From: JACXTP01 sp963827905
GTDB taxonomy: Archaea > Thermoplasmatota > Thermoplasmata > Methanomassiliicoccales > UBA472
Length of the DNA: 64,000 nt
Assembly: GCA_963827905.1 (NCBI GenBank)
Contig: CAWHCB010000003.1
Location: forward strand, 1-64,000
Reading direction: 5' to 3'
Shown here: positions 37,227 through 46,125 of the stretch, in pieces
Position numbering within the stretch: the first letter of the stretch is position 1
Layout of the letters: each line of letters starts with the position of its first letter
Translations under genes and position numbers: made by a program
The notes under the pieces: generated by a model
The model's database searches: none
Told to the model about the DNA's origin: nothing
What the model saw: only the letters and a program-made list of their open reading frames with translations

Positions 37227-38311
37227 TGCCTGAGGTACGCTTGGAAGGATTGGGCAAAACCTACGGAAAAGTGGTGGCCGTGGGCGGGGTGGACCTGGTG
37301 ATCCGGGACAAGGAATATGTCACCATCCTCGGCCCTTCGGGGTGCGGCAAGACCACACTCATCCGCATGATCGCCGGTATCATCGAACCTAGCCAGGGCA
37401 AGGTATTCCTTCGTGGAAAGGACATGCATGGCGTGCTCATCGAGGAACGGGGCATCGGTTACGTCTTCCAGAACATCGCGTTGTTCCCCAACCTGAACGC
37501 CGCCCAGAACGTCGCCTACAGCAGCCGGGCGAAAGGGGCGGACAAGGAGATGCAGGAAAAGGTGGCCCGGGAGCATCTCCAGCTCGTCAAGTTGCTGGAC
37601 CGGATGGCCATGTTCCCCGACGAGATGTCCGGCGGGGAGCAACAGAAGGTGGCCTTGGCCCGGGCCCTTGCCAGCGGGTCCGACCTATTGCTGCTGGACG
37701 AACCGCTGTCCGCCCTGGACGCCCGGGTGAGGGTGGACCTGCGCTACGAGCTGCGCCGATTGACCAAGGCGCTCGGACTCACCACCATCCACGTCACCCA
37801 TGACCAGGAGGAGGCGATGACGGTCTCGGACCGGATCGTGCTCATGAGGGCAGGCAGCATCGTGGAGGCCGGCACCCCCGAGGAGCTTTACTCCCAGCCC
37901 AAGCATCTGTTCACGGCCAACTTCATCGGCGAATCGAACTTCCTGGAGGGTTGGGTGAGGGAGAAGGTGGACGGCCTGACCCGGGTCGAGGTCCGGGAAG
38001 GTTCCACCATCGATGTCATGGGGTCGAGGCTGGAGCTCGGCGATCCGGTGGTGGTCTCGGTCCGGCCGGAGTTCGTGTACCCCTTCACCACCGGACTGAG
38101 GTCCAAGGTCACTGGCTCAATCTACATGGGCACATATTGGCGCATCAAGGCGACGACAGAGGGCGATGATGAAATGAACTTCGATGTTCCGATAACCGAT
38201 GGACATCTCTATCAAATAGGGCAAGACATTTATCTGATGGTCAACAAGAGAGCGGCAGTGCTGTTCCCCCGTCCGCGGGAAGGGGTCGAGGAGGCGATCA
38301 GCCTTGAGTGA
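37226..38311 (+). CDS. ABC importer ATPase 2
   Basis: This 361-aa ATPase starts MPEVRLEGLGKTYGKVVAVG and has Walker A TILGPSGCGKTTLIRMIAGI, Q-loop GYVFQNIALFPNLNAAQNVA, signature EMSGGEQQKVALARALASGS, Walker B DLLLLDEPLSALDARVRVDL and HVTHDQEEAMTVSDRIVLMR. A TOBE domain follows (VVVSVRPEFVYPFTTGLRSK, then GTYWRIKATTEGDDEMNFDV). It is distinct in sequence from ATPase 1, so the two may pair as a heterodimer with the two halves of the fused permease. It is unbroken. The DUF47 gene starts 10 bases after its stop. Confidence 0.92.
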   Translation: MPEVRLEGLGKTYGKVVAVGGVDLVIRDKEYVTILGPSGCGKTTLIRMIAGIIEPSQGKVFLRGKDMHGVLIEERGIGYVFQNIALFPNLNAAQNVAYSSRAKGADKEMQEKVAREHLQLVKLLDRMAMFPDEMSGGEQQKVALARALASGSDLLLLDEPLSALDARVRVDLRYELRRLTKALGLTTIHVTHDQEEAMTVSDRIVLMRAGSIVEAGTPEELYSQPKHLFTANFIGESNFLEGWVREKVDGLTRVEVREGSTIDVMGSRLELGDPVVVSVRPEFVYPFTTGLRSKVTGSIYMGTYWRIKATTEGDDEMNFDVPITDGHLYQIGQDIYLMVNKRAAVLFPRPREGVEEAISLE

Positions 38312-38321
38312 AAAAGGTTCT

Positions 38322-38990
38322 ATGACAGATTGGTTCGGCAAGCGCAGGGAATCGGTCATAGCCAAAGGCATAAGGGACCATGCGGAGAAGGTGTGCGACA
38401 CCGTCACTGAGGTCAACCGCGCCTTCGGGGCGATGGCCAACAACGACCACAACAAGGCGCTGGAGGCCTTGAAGCGAATGGGCTACTCGGAGAAGGAGGC
38501 GGACAACGTCGAGGAACGCATGTCCGAGGAGCTGGCCAAGGGAGACCTGGCCTCCAAGGAGCGCGAGGACCTCATGCACCTGGTCCGGCGCATGGAGGAC
38601 GTGGCCGATTGGGGCAAGGAGGCCTCTCGGAACCTGCAGCTGGCCATCGAGGCGAACGTGCACGTTCCCCAGCATCTATGGAAACGCTTCTTCGAGCTCA
38701 CCTCCGAATTGGAGAAGGCCGCCAAGGCCATGCGCCAGAGCGTGGAGGCCTTGGGCGTCAACGCCGAGATGGTGATGAGCCAGGAGAAGGCGGTGGGCGT
38801 TCTGGAGCACATCATCGACGACATGTACTTCAACATCAAGAAGGAGATCTTGCTGACCGAGCTGGACCCCAAGGGCGTCTATCTCCTCATGGACATGCTG
38901 CGCTGCCTGGAGGAATCCTCCGATTCCAGCAAGGACGCCGTGGACATGCTGCACATTTTGGTCATAAGCGACCAGTTCCATTCAAGATGA
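38322..38990 (+). CDS. PhoU-like DUF47 family protein
   Basis: The 222-aa all-helical protein starts MTDWFGKRRESVIAKGIRDH, then AEKVCDTVTEVNRAFGAMAN, EADNVEERMSEELAKGDLAS, DLMHLVRRMEDVADWGKEAS and MLRCLEESSDSSKDAVDMLH. Acidic E/D-x-x-D/E pairs on helices match the metal-binding PhoU/DUF47 bundle. DUF47 genes usually sit beside Pit phosphate transporters, so finding one after an ABC importer is less usual and may hint at the transported ion. ATG 38322 is preferred to a TTG at 38304 that overlaps the ATPase stop. glmM starts 10 bases after it. Confidence 0.83.
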   Translation: MTDWFGKRRESVIAKGIRDHAEKVCDTVTEVNRAFGAMANNDHNKALEALKRMGYSEKEADNVEERMSEELAKGDLASKEREDLMHLVRRMEDVADWGKEASRNLQLAIEANVHVPQHLWKRFFELTSELEKAAKAMRQSVEALGVNAEMVMSQEKAVGVLEHIIDDMYFNIKKEILLTELDPKGVYLLMDMLRCLEESSDSSKDAVDMLHILVISDQFHSR

Positions 38991-39000
38991 GGCGTTTGCG

Positions 39001-40365
39001 ATGAGCGAGAGGTTGTTCGGCACCAACGGGGTACGGGGAGTGGTGAACGAGGACATGAGCGTCCAGCTCGCCTTGGACGTCGGCAAGGCCATCGGCACGT
39101 TCATGGGCGGCAAGGTGGCCATCGCCACCGACACCCGCACCTCGGCCCACATGATCAAGAGCGCCGTCTCCGCGGGCCTGATGGCCTCCGGCGTGGAGGT
39201 GCTGGACCTGGGCATGCTGCCCACCCCGGCGCTGCAGTACTACGTGAAGGGCTCCGCCGTGAAGGGCGGGGTGATGATCACCGCCTCCCACAACCCTCCC
39301 GAGTTCAACGGCATCAAGTGCGTCGATTATGACGGCACGGAGATGCCCCGCCACAAGGAGGAGATGATCGAGGCGATCTACTTCAACCAGAGCTTCGCCC
39401 AGAAGAGCTGGCGCACGGTCGGTTCGATGAGGCCGATCACCGGTGTGGGACAGACCTACATCACGGTGGTGAGGCGACAGGTGGACCATGCCGCCATCGA
39501 GGACGCCAAGCTGAAGGTGGTGCTGGACTGCGCCAACGGAGCCGGGTCGGCCACCTCCCCCCAGCTCCTCGAGTCCTTGGGAGTGAAGGCGATCACCCTG
39601 AACGCCAACCCGCAGGGGACGTTCCCTGGCCACGAGAGCGAGCCCACCCCGGAGAACCTCCGGGACCTGGTGGAGATGGTCAAGGTGACCGGTGCCGACC
39701 TGGGCATCGCCCACGACGGCGACGCGGACCGCTGCATCTTCGTGGACGACAAGGGCAACTACCTTTACGGAGACCGGTCCCTGGCCATCGTGGCCCGCTA
39801 TGTGGTCGCCGAGAGGGGCGGCGGCACGGTGGTCACGCCGGTGAGCACCTCCTCCTGTCTGGAGGACGTGGTCAGGTCCGCTGGGGGGGAGGTCGTCTAT
39901 ACCAAGGTCGGCTCACCGGTGGTGGCTCGCAAGATGATCGAGGTCAAGGCCATCTTCGGCGGCGAGGAGAACGGAGGGCTCATCTTCCCGGAGCACCAGT
40001 ATTGCCGGGACGCGGCCATGACCATGGCCAAGGTCCTGGAGATAATAGCCAAGGACGGCCCCCTCTCCCGATTGGCCGCTTCGATCCCCGGCTACGCCCT
40101 GGACAAGCGCAAGATGCACACCCCGCCCGGCGTCAAGGACCAGGTGGTCGAGGAGCTCCTCATGCGCTTCGACGGCATGAGGGTGGACACCACCGACGGC
40201 ATCAAGGTCTACTTCGACGAGGGATGGGCATTGATCAGGCCCTCAGGCACGGAGCCGATCTTCCGCATCTACTCCGAGGCCCGCTCCGACCAGGCGGCCA
40301 AGCGCATCGGGGACGAGTGCGAGAAGGCCCTCAGGGAAGCCGTCAAGGAATGCGAGGGCGACTGA
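39001..40365 (+). CDS. glmM: Phosphoglucosamine mutase / phosphohexomutase
   Basis: The enzyme interconverts glucosamine 6- and 1-phosphate (or the mannose/glucose pair) for UDP-GlcNAc synthesis. The 454-aa protein starts MSERLFGTNGVRGVVNEDMS and carries the phosphoserine loop GGVMITASHNPPEFNGIKCV. The Mg2+ loop is LGIAHDGDADRCIFVDDKGN, the sugar loop GGEENGGLIFPEHQYCRDAA and the phosphate site ALIRPSGTEPIFRIYSEAR. The sugar loop G-E-x-N-G/S-G fits both phosphoglucosamine and phosphomannomutases; archaeal GlmM is favoured because a GlmU-like gene is in the window. It is intact, and its end faces the M32 peptidase gene. Confidence 0.92.
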   Translation: MSERLFGTNGVRGVVNEDMSVQLALDVGKAIGTFMGGKVAIATDTRTSAHMIKSAVSAGLMASGVEVLDLGMLPTPALQYYVKGSAVKGGVMITASHNPPEFNGIKCVDYDGTEMPRHKEEMIEAIYFNQSFAQKSWRTVGSMRPITGVGQTYITVVRRQVDHAAIEDAKLKVVLDCANGAGSATSPQLLESLGVKAITLNANPQGTFPGHESEPTPENLRDLVEMVKVTGADLGIAHDGDADRCIFVDDKGNYLYGDRSLAIVARYVVAERGGGTVVTPVSTSSCLEDVVRSAGGEVVYTKVGSPVVARKMIEVKAIFGGEENGGLIFPEHQYCRDAAMTMAKVLEIIAKDGPLSRLAASIPGYALDKRKMHTPPGVKDQVVEELLMRFDGMRVDTTDGIKVYFDEGWALIRPSGTEPIFRIYSEARSDQAAKRIGDECEKALREAVKECEGD

Positions 40366-40393
40366 ACCTCGCACCCCTGCCTTTCATCTCCCG

Positions 40394-41917
40394 TCAATAC
40401 CCATAGATGGCAGAGAACTTCGCATCCAGGTATTTCAGGAACGGCCTGATGTCCAGGTCCTTGCCGGTCACGGTCTTGACCAGGTCGGCCGGGTCGTAGA
40501 GGTTGCCCTTGCGGTGCACGTTCTCCACCAGCCAGTTCTTGACCGGGGCGAAATCTCCCGCCTCGACCCCCTTCTTCCAATCCGGCAAAGCCCGGTCCAT
40601 CTTATCTAGGAACATACCCCCGTAGATGTTGCCCAGCGCATAGCTGGGGAAGTAGCCGAAGTAGCCGGAGGCCCAATGCGTGTCCTGCATCACGCCCTCC
40701 GAGTCGTGACGGACATCGACACCGAGATAGTCCTTGTACTTCTGGTTCCAGACCTGGGGCAGATCGTCCACTCCGATCCTGCCCGAGAACAGGTCCCTCT
40801 CGATCTCGAACCTTATGATGACATGCATGCCGTAGGTGACCTCGTCCGCCTCGATGCGGATGCGGCTCGGCTCCACCAGGTTGACTGCGGCCACGAACTG
40901 TTCCAACCCGACCCCTTCCAGCGCCCCGTTGGTGACCGAGCGCAACCGGGGCAGCATGTAACGCAGGAACTCCGGGCTTCGGCCGACGATGTTCTCCACG
41001 AACCGGCTCTGGGACTCATGTATTCCGTAGCTGGCGGCAGCACCGATCGGTTGGTACTTCCATGCCGGGGGTTGGTTCTGTTCGTACAGGGCATGCCCCG
41101 CCTCATGGAGCACGCTGAACAGGCTGGAGGTGTACCGGTCCTCGAAGTAATGGGTGGTGATCCTGACATCGTCATAGTAACCGGTGGAGAAGGGGTGCTC
41201 GGTCTCGTCCAGACGCCCTCCTTCGGGCCCGTAACCGACGAACTCCATGGCCAGGTCGCTGATCCGCCTCTGGGCCTCGATGGGCACCTTGCGCTCGGTT
41301 ATGGACACGTCCGGCTCGAACCCCGATCCCTCGATCTTGTCCAAGACCTTCTTCAAGCCCTTGCGCATGCCATCGAACACCTCGGTGACGCGATCGGCGG
41401 TCATGCCCGGTTCGTAGGAATCAAGCAAGGCGTCGTACGGCGTCCTGGTGCCCTTCACCTGCATCATGATGTCCGCCGCCTGTGCCCTCAGCTCGATCAT
41501 GCGCGCCAGCTCGGAGCGGTACAGATTGAAGTCCTGGGCCGCCTTGGCCTTCTTCCATGCCGCGACGGTCAGGGCGGACTGTTTGGACAGGTCGGCCACC
41601 AGGCTCTCCGGCAACCGGGCCGATTCGTCGTAGGCCTTGCGGAAGAGGTGAACGTTGCGGCGCTGCGCCTGGTCCAGCGAGCCGAGGTCCTGGTGCGCCT
41701 CGATGGCGTCCAACATCCTCGCCACCTCCGGGCCGACCAGTTCCTGGTGGGCGATGACGTCCAGGACGGCCAGTTGCTCGCTCCTTTGCTCCAGGCCGCG
41801 CTCTGGCATCTTCGTCTCCATGTCCCAGTGCAGTATCCCAATGGCGGACGAGAGCAGGACGAGCTTCTTGGAACGGGTAAGGAGGCCCTCATAGACCTCC
41901 AGGATGGGTGCGGTCAT
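40394..41917 (-). CDS. M32 family metallocarboxypeptidase (Taq-type)
   Basis: This 507-aa cytoplasmic zinc peptidase trims C-terminal residues from peptides. LFSVLHEAGHALYEQNQP holds the HExxH zinc site near residue 271. GIHESQSRFVENIVGRSPEF carries the third ligand and the family's H-E-S-Q-S motif, and IRIEADEVTYGMHVIIRFEI holds the substrate-binding E-A-D-E-x-x-Y. The start MTAPILEVYEGLLTRSKKLV and end IRPFLKYLDAKFSAIYGY are typical. It is intact, monocistronic and transcribed toward glmM. A TTTGGTAAAGG element about 40 bases upstream may be its promoter. The gap 41918-42050 holds only promoter-like sequence. Confidence 0.94.
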   Translation of the reverse strand: MTAPILEVYEGLLTRSKKLVLLSSAIGILHWDMETKMPERGLEQRSEQLAVLDVIAHQELVGPEVARMLDAIEAHQDLGSLDQAQRRNVHLFRKAYDESARLPESLVADLSKQSALTVAAWKKAKAAQDFNLYRSELARMIELRAQAADIMMQVKGTRTPYDALLDSYEPGMTADRVTEVFDGMRKGLKKVLDKIEGSGFEPDVSITERKVPIEAQRRISDLAMEFVGYGPEGGRLDETEHPFSTGYYDDVRITTHYFEDRYTSSLFSVLHEAGHALYEQNQPPAWKYQPIGAAASYGIHESQSRFVENIVGRSPEFLRYMLPRLRSVTNGALEGVGLEQFVAAVNLVEPSRIRIEADEVTYGMHVIIRFEIERDLFSGRIGVDDLPQVWNQKYKDYLGVDVRHDSEGVMQDTHWASGYFGYFPSYALGNIYGGMFLDKMDRALPDWKKGVEAGDFAPVKNWLVENVHRKGNLYDPADLVKTVTGKDLDIRPFLKYLDAKFSAIYGY

Positions 41918-42050
41918 GTGATATCGGCCGAGGATGGGCGGAACGATGCTTTAGCCTTTACCAAAGACAAGAAGTAGCACGCTGCGTTCGGAGAACGGGT
42001 TGAAAAATAGTGGAAGGGGAAGTCGTTTCGACTTGCCGAGTCGACAGGTC

Positions 42051-42437
42051 TCAGACCTTGGTGATCATGCGGCGCTCCATGGCGACCAGGTACATGATCT
42101 CCTCTCCGGAGTGGAGCTGTCCCTGGAACTCCTCTGGAACGGCCAGGGAGAAGTTCTCGAAGGTCTCCAGGTCCATCAGCTGGACCTCGTTGCCCCCGAC
42201 CGCCAGGATCTGCGCCTTGCGCTTGTCGATCATGGGGACCTGCACCCTGTGCTTCACCGGGAACACCACGCTGCGCTTCTTCTTGTCGAAGATGCCAACG
42301 GCGTCGATGTTGGCCTTGGCCTCGCCATGTTTACCGGGTTTGGATGTGGATATGGAGATGATCTTGCAGGGCTCCTCATCGATGAGCATGTAACGGCCCT
42401 CTTTCAGCTCACGGACCTCTTGCTGCGTCCACGACAT
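42051..42437 (-). CDS. aIF5A, translation factor with hypusine site
   Basis: aIF5A binds stalled ribosomes and helps proline-rich peptide bonds and termination. The 128-aa protein has the hypusination loop STSKPGKHGEAKANIDAVGI with the target Lys at residue 36 of MSWTQQEVRELKEGRYMLID. It is followed by VQVPMIDKRKAQILAVGGNE and the OB-fold end EEIMYLVAMERRMITKV. It lies 19 bases after nop5 but also has a good TATA box within the nop5 3' end, so it can be expressed independently. No deoxyhypusine synthase gene is in the window. Confidence 0.96.
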   Translation of the reverse strand: MSWTQQEVRELKEGRYMLIDEEPCKIISISTSKPGKHGEAKANIDAVGIFDKKKRSVVFPVKHRVQVPMIDKRKAQILAVGGNEVQLMDLETFENFSLAVPEEFQGQLHSGEEIMYLVAMERRMITKV

Positions 42438-42456
42438 AACAATCTACCCGTCAATC

Positions 42457-43545
42457 CTACTTTGATTTATAAACCTTGCCTCTTTTAACCGGCCGCTGCG
42501 GCACTCTTGGCTGGCTCTGCGGGCTGGAAACCCGGCGCGGGGGCTCGGGGTACTTCTCCTTCACCTCGACCACCCTCGCCTCCATGTCGGCCAGTAGCTT
42601 GTCGCCGATGAAGTCGCCCTTGTAGAAGTCGACCTTGGCGGCTATGCTGGCCTTGGCCGCCAGGCTGCGGGCCACCTTGCCCCTCTGCCAGTATGGCGCC
42701 CGGTTCACCATGGGGTGTTGGAAGATCACACCGTGCTTGGGGGGCCGCTTGCCGGTCTTCAGGTGCAGGAAGAGGGCCTTCTCCGCTCCCAGCAGCTGTA
42801 CGGTGCTGGAAGGGAACCGCGCCAATCGCCCCAGTCCTCCAGCGATCGAGATCATGCGCGCCGCCAGGTTGGCCGACAGCAGGTGGGTCAGGTTGGGGGC
42901 CACCTTCTGCATGCTCTCCAGGATGTATCGGTCCAACGCCTCCTTGCGTCGGTACATGGCCTCCAGACCGGAGGCGAAGGAGCGGATGGTCTCCAGGTCG
43001 TCCTCGAGCATCTCCGATCCCACGGACTCGAGCTCCATGCCCAGCTCCACCAATATCCTGTCCCGTGAGCCATGCTTGGCGATCAGCTCCGCATAGCGCA
43101 GGTCCTGGGCGTAATCGGCCAGCTCGGGGAAGTGCAGCCCGTACCACTCGTGCAATCGCTCGCTCATGAGGTTGATGGTCTCGATCAGGTCGTCGGTGGC
43201 GCGGATGGCCTGGGCCACGCACCGGTCCTCGCCCAACGGCTCCCGCGTCCTGACCTTGCCCAGCTCGACCATGACCTTCTGCATGAACTGCGGCTCCAGG
43301 CCGTAGTCCTGAGGTTTGATGAAAGAGGAGTCGAACAGCACCGGCTTTCCCAGCTTGGAGAGTCGGGGCTCGGCCACCTTCATGCGCTTCTGGGCCAGCC
43401 TCCGCTCCTCTGGCAGTATCTCGCCGCGCTGCACGGCCGCCAGCTTCTTGGCGATGGCCTTGGCGTCCTTCTCGAACAGCTCATGTCGCTTCACGCTCTG
43501 CTCGTCGCAGAGGAACACCCCGAACCACTTGGTGACCAGTATCAT
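42457..43545 (-). CDS. nop5: Nop5, core protein of C/D box RNPs
   Basis: Nop5 joins L7Ae-bound C/D guide RNAs to fibrillarin for 2'-O-methylation of rRNA and tRNA. The 362-aa protein starts MILVTKWFGVFLCDEQSVKR, with a coiled-coil region (SERLHEWYGLHFPELADYAQ) and the Nop domain with HLLSANLAARMISIAGGLGR, RFPSSTVQLLGAEKALFLHL, KTGKRPPKHGVIFQHPMVNR and LAAKASIAAKVDFYKGDFIG. The G-A-E-K-A-L-F-x-H-L and P-K-H-G-x-I-F blocks are diagnostic. The tail is Pro/Arg/Lys-rich. Fibrillarin is usually adjacent; here it lies about 12 kb away at 55346. The aldolase gene precedes it by 15 bases on the same strand. Confidence 0.96.
   Translation of the reverse strand: MILVTKWFGVFLCDEQSVKRHELFEKDAKAIAKKLAAVQRGEILPEERRLAQKRMKVAEPRLSKLGKPVLFDSSFIKPQDYGLEPQFMQKVMVELGKVRTREPLGEDRCVAQAIRATDDLIETINLMSERLHEWYGLHFPELADYAQDLRYAELIAKHGSRDRILVELGMELESVGSEMLEDDLETIRSFASGLEAMYRRKEALDRYILESMQKVAPNLTHLLSANLAARMISIAGGLGRLARFPSSTVQLLGAEKALFLHLKTGKRPPKHGVIFQHPMVNRAPYWQRGKVARSLAAKASIAAKVDFYKGDFIGDKLLADMEARVVEVKEKYPEPPRRVSSPQSQPRVPQRPVKRGKVYKSK
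42466..42475 (-). promoter_or_regulatory. TATA box of aIF5A inside the nop5 3' end
   Basis: GTTTATAAAT on the minus strand is centred about 33 bases before ATG 42437 and overlaps the last codons of nop5, predicting a very short leader. Confidence 0.55.
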
Positions 43546-43560
43546 TTCGATGCCCTTCCT

Positions 43561-44194
43561 TTATGCTAACTTCGACCTCATGATGCGCGCCACCTCTTCA
43601 GGGGGAAGGTCGGCCGCCCCCCCGATGACATTGACCCGGTACTGCAGTTTGGCCAGGAACTCCATGGCCTCCATGCGATGGAACGCCTCCCGCACGTCGC
43701 GGCCCACCGTGATGGCGCCATGCTTCTCCAGCAGGTAGGCGTTGCTCCAGGACATAGGCTCACCGATGGAGCGGGCCAGGTCCTCCGTGCCCGGGGTGGT
43801 GTATGGGATCAAAGGTATATCCTTTCCCAAGTACAGCAGCGATTCCGGCGTCAGCGCCGGGCGCAACCGCTCGCTGGCCAAGGCAAGGACGGTGCAGAAC
43901 TCCGGATGGGTAGTGCACCACCGCACCAACGTCCGGTCGTCCTCGATAGAAGGCCAGATGGAATGGCGTCTCAATGCTGGGCCTGCCTCCGGCCGCCACC
44001 TCCCCGGTGGCGATGTCAATCTCCACCAGCTTCTCCGCCTCCAGCATGCCCTTGCACACTCCGGAGGGGGTGATGAGCATACGACCTCCCTCCATCCTCA
44101 GGCTGATGTTGCCCGCCAGTCCGCTCACGAGCCCCTTCTCGTAGAGCAGCTTCCCATAATGGACCAGCTCCTTCCTCGCCTTCTCGTCCTTCAT
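43561..44194 (-). CDS. Class II aldolase/adducin-family enzyme beside mtnA, one frameshift
   Basis: Zn2+-dependent aldolases of this family cleave sugar 1-phosphates to DHAP and an aldehyde. The protein starts ARKELVHYGKLLYEKGLVSG, then LAGNISLRMEGGRMLITPSG, the G-N-x-S and T-P-S-G phosphate sites. An indel near 43920 joins RPDVGAVVH to HPEFCTVLALASERLRPAL, rebuilding the H-x-H zinc motif. SNAYLLEKHGAITVGRDVRE gives the third histidine. The start overlaps the mtnA stop by 4 bases, so substrates downstream of MtnA (methylthioribulose or deoxyribulose 1-phosphate) are the best guess. Fuculose 1-phosphate aldolase activity is the alternative. Confidence 0.82.
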
Positions 44195-45203
44195 GACATC
44201 CGCGCCCCCTTGACCTTATGGACCTCGGATGGCTTGATGACGCCTATCTCGGTGATGATGCCGGTGACGTACTTGTGCGGCGTGACGTCGAACGACGGGT
44301 TCAACGCCGCCGACCCCTTCGGCGCGATGAGACGCCCGTCCACCTCCGTCACCTCCGTGGGCGACCGGTTCTCGATGGGTATGTCCTTGCCGCTCTCCAT
44401 CTTCAGGTCGAAGGTGGAGATGGGCGCCGCGGTGTAGAAAGGCACGCCCAGCTCATGGGCCAGGACGGCCTTCTCGAAGGTGCCGATCTTGTTGGCGAAG
44501 TCCCCGTTGGCGGCGATGCGGTCGGCCCCGACGATGACGATGTCGGTGCCCAGGCGCAGGAAATGGCCCGCCGCCCCGTCCGGGATGATGGCATGGGGTA
44601 TGCCCTCCTCCACCATCTCGAAGGCGGTGAGCTTCATGCCCTGCCAGCGCGGTCTGGTCTCGGAGACGTAGACGAAGAGGGGCTTGCCCTTCCTCCACGC
44701 CGCGCGGATCGGCGCCAGCGCCGTGCCGTGGTCCAGGGTCGCCAAGGCCCCGGCGTTGCAATGGGTCATCACCCTGGCCCCGCTGGCGATCAATCCCTCC
44801 CCATGCTCGCCGATCAGACGGCACTTCTCCACGATGGTGTCGGCGTAACGGTCGGCCGCCTCCTTGGCGTCCTCGCCCTTGGCCATCGATCTCCAGCATG
44901 AAGTCCACGGCGAAGAAGAGGTCGTGGGCGGTGGGCCTGGTGGACTTGAGCAGCCGTGGCCGCTTCCTGCAGGTCCATGCCCTGGTTCTTGGCCAAGAGC
45001 ATTCCGTAGGCCGCCGCCGCGCCGATGGCGGGCGCGCCCCGAACGGTCATGTTGCGTATGGCCTCCGCCATGTCCTCGCAGTTGTAGATGTCCAAAAGGA
45101 CCACTTGGTGGGGGAGCAGCCGCTGGTCGATCATGCGCACCTTGTCGCCCTCGAGCCATAGCGCCCGGCGGTCCTGGACCTTGCCATCTAGCCTTATCTT
45201 CAT
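44191..45203 (-). CDS. mtnA: MtnA, methylthioribose 1-phosphate isomerase, two frameshifts
   Basis: MtnA isomerises methylthioribose 1-phosphate to the ribulose form; archaeal members can also use 5-deoxyribose 1-phosphate. It starts MKIRLDGKVQDRRALWLEGD and has IRNMTVRGAPAIGAAAAYGM. It is broken near 44955 and 44885 and resumes SGARVMTHCNAGALATLDHG (catalytic Cys), TRPRWQGMKLTAFEMVEEGI, VGADRIAANGDFANKIGTFE (catalytic Asp) and VPFYTAAPISTFDLKMESGK. The end VHKVKGARMS overlaps the aldolase start. eIF2B-alpha relatives lack this exact Cys/Asp set, so the isomerase call is firm. Its start is divergent from the V4R regulator, 131 bases away. Confidence 0.93.
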
Positions 45204-45334
45204 CTTCTCATGCGAGTGAGGGCGGAGGGATTAGAAAATTGTTCTTACTGCAATGGGTGGGCAGATTTCCGATATTTCGTCTCACAACAATATCTTTATT
45301 AACTGGCTTCATTAATCAGAATGTTGGCTAGGAG

Positions 45335-46082
45335 ATGAATAAGAAACCATCGGATTTTGACGTGTATTCGACCTCGACGGGGCTGCGCCAGATATCCAAT
45401 CCAGTAAGGCAGAAGATATTGGCCGAGCTGCAACGCCGGGACCTTAGCCTGAGCGAGATCGCCGCCCTCACCGGGAAGGCGCAATCCACCCTGTCCGTGC
45501 ACCTTGACAAGATGGTGGTGGAAGGGTCTGATCGGTTACCGGGACGACCCGCACGACAATCGACGCAAGATATTCTATCTCATCTCAAGGCCGGTCGGTT
45601 CCTCGGTGGTGCCACGGGAGGAGCTGAAGAAGGCGGTCAGCAACACCATCGCCCGCAGCATCGGTACCCCGTCCACCTTCTTGAAGGGCATGATCCGTTC
45701 CATCGTCATCGGGATGGAGGCCATCGGCTTCAACATGGACCCGGTGCTGAAGGACATCGGGCGGCAGATCGGGACCGAGGTGGCGAAGCGGTTCAAGTCC
45801 ACCAATGTGGAAGGCCTCATCCAGGAGGTCAAGGAGTTCTACAAGGAGCACGAGCTGGGCGAGGTCGTGGTCTATTCCGTGCACCCGGTCACGCTCATCA
45901 TCAAGGACGAGTACGACTGCTCCAAGGCGCCCGACGTCGGACGCACCCTCTGTCTTCTGAACGAGGGCATGCTCGAGGCCATGTTCGAATCGAAGCTGAA
46001 CATGCCGTTGCGCGTGGTGGAGAAGGAGACCTTCGGTTCCAATTTCAACATGTGCAAGTACGTGATCGAGCCCTCACTGTGA
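45335..46082 (+). CDS. Winged-helix regulator with V4R ligand domain, one frameshift
   Basis: The N-terminal part (about residues 15-80) is an ArsR-like winged helix: LRQISNPVRQKILAELQRRD, SLSEIAALTGKAQSTLSVHL and, after an indel near 45522, LIGYRDDPHDNRRKIFYLIS. The C-terminal part from about 90 on is a V4R domain: FLKGMIRSIVIGMEAIGFNM, VVVYSVHPVTLIIKDEYDCS, RTLCLLNEGMLEAMFESKLN and LRVVEKETFGSNFNMCKYVI. V4R domains bind small hydrophobic or sulfur/metal ligands. It is divergent from mtnA, so it may regulate that salvage operon; this is inference. A TCTTTATTAAC element lies about 40 bases before ATG 45335. Confidence 0.78.
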
Positions 46083-46125
46083 GGTAGCGAAGCATTTCTG
46101 GTCCATTTGTAAGATCAAAGGGTCT

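Noticed and set aside
36134..38311. A single 725-aa double-ATPase ABC protein
   Set aside because: The long frame exists only because of a frame shift near 37010. The other frame continues the TOBE part and stops at 37226, exactly where the second ATPase begins with TGATG.
40676..41977. A 433-aa plus-strand protein opposite the M32 peptidase
   Set aside because: It is the mirror frame of a well-supported peptidase gene and has biased, repeat-like composition.
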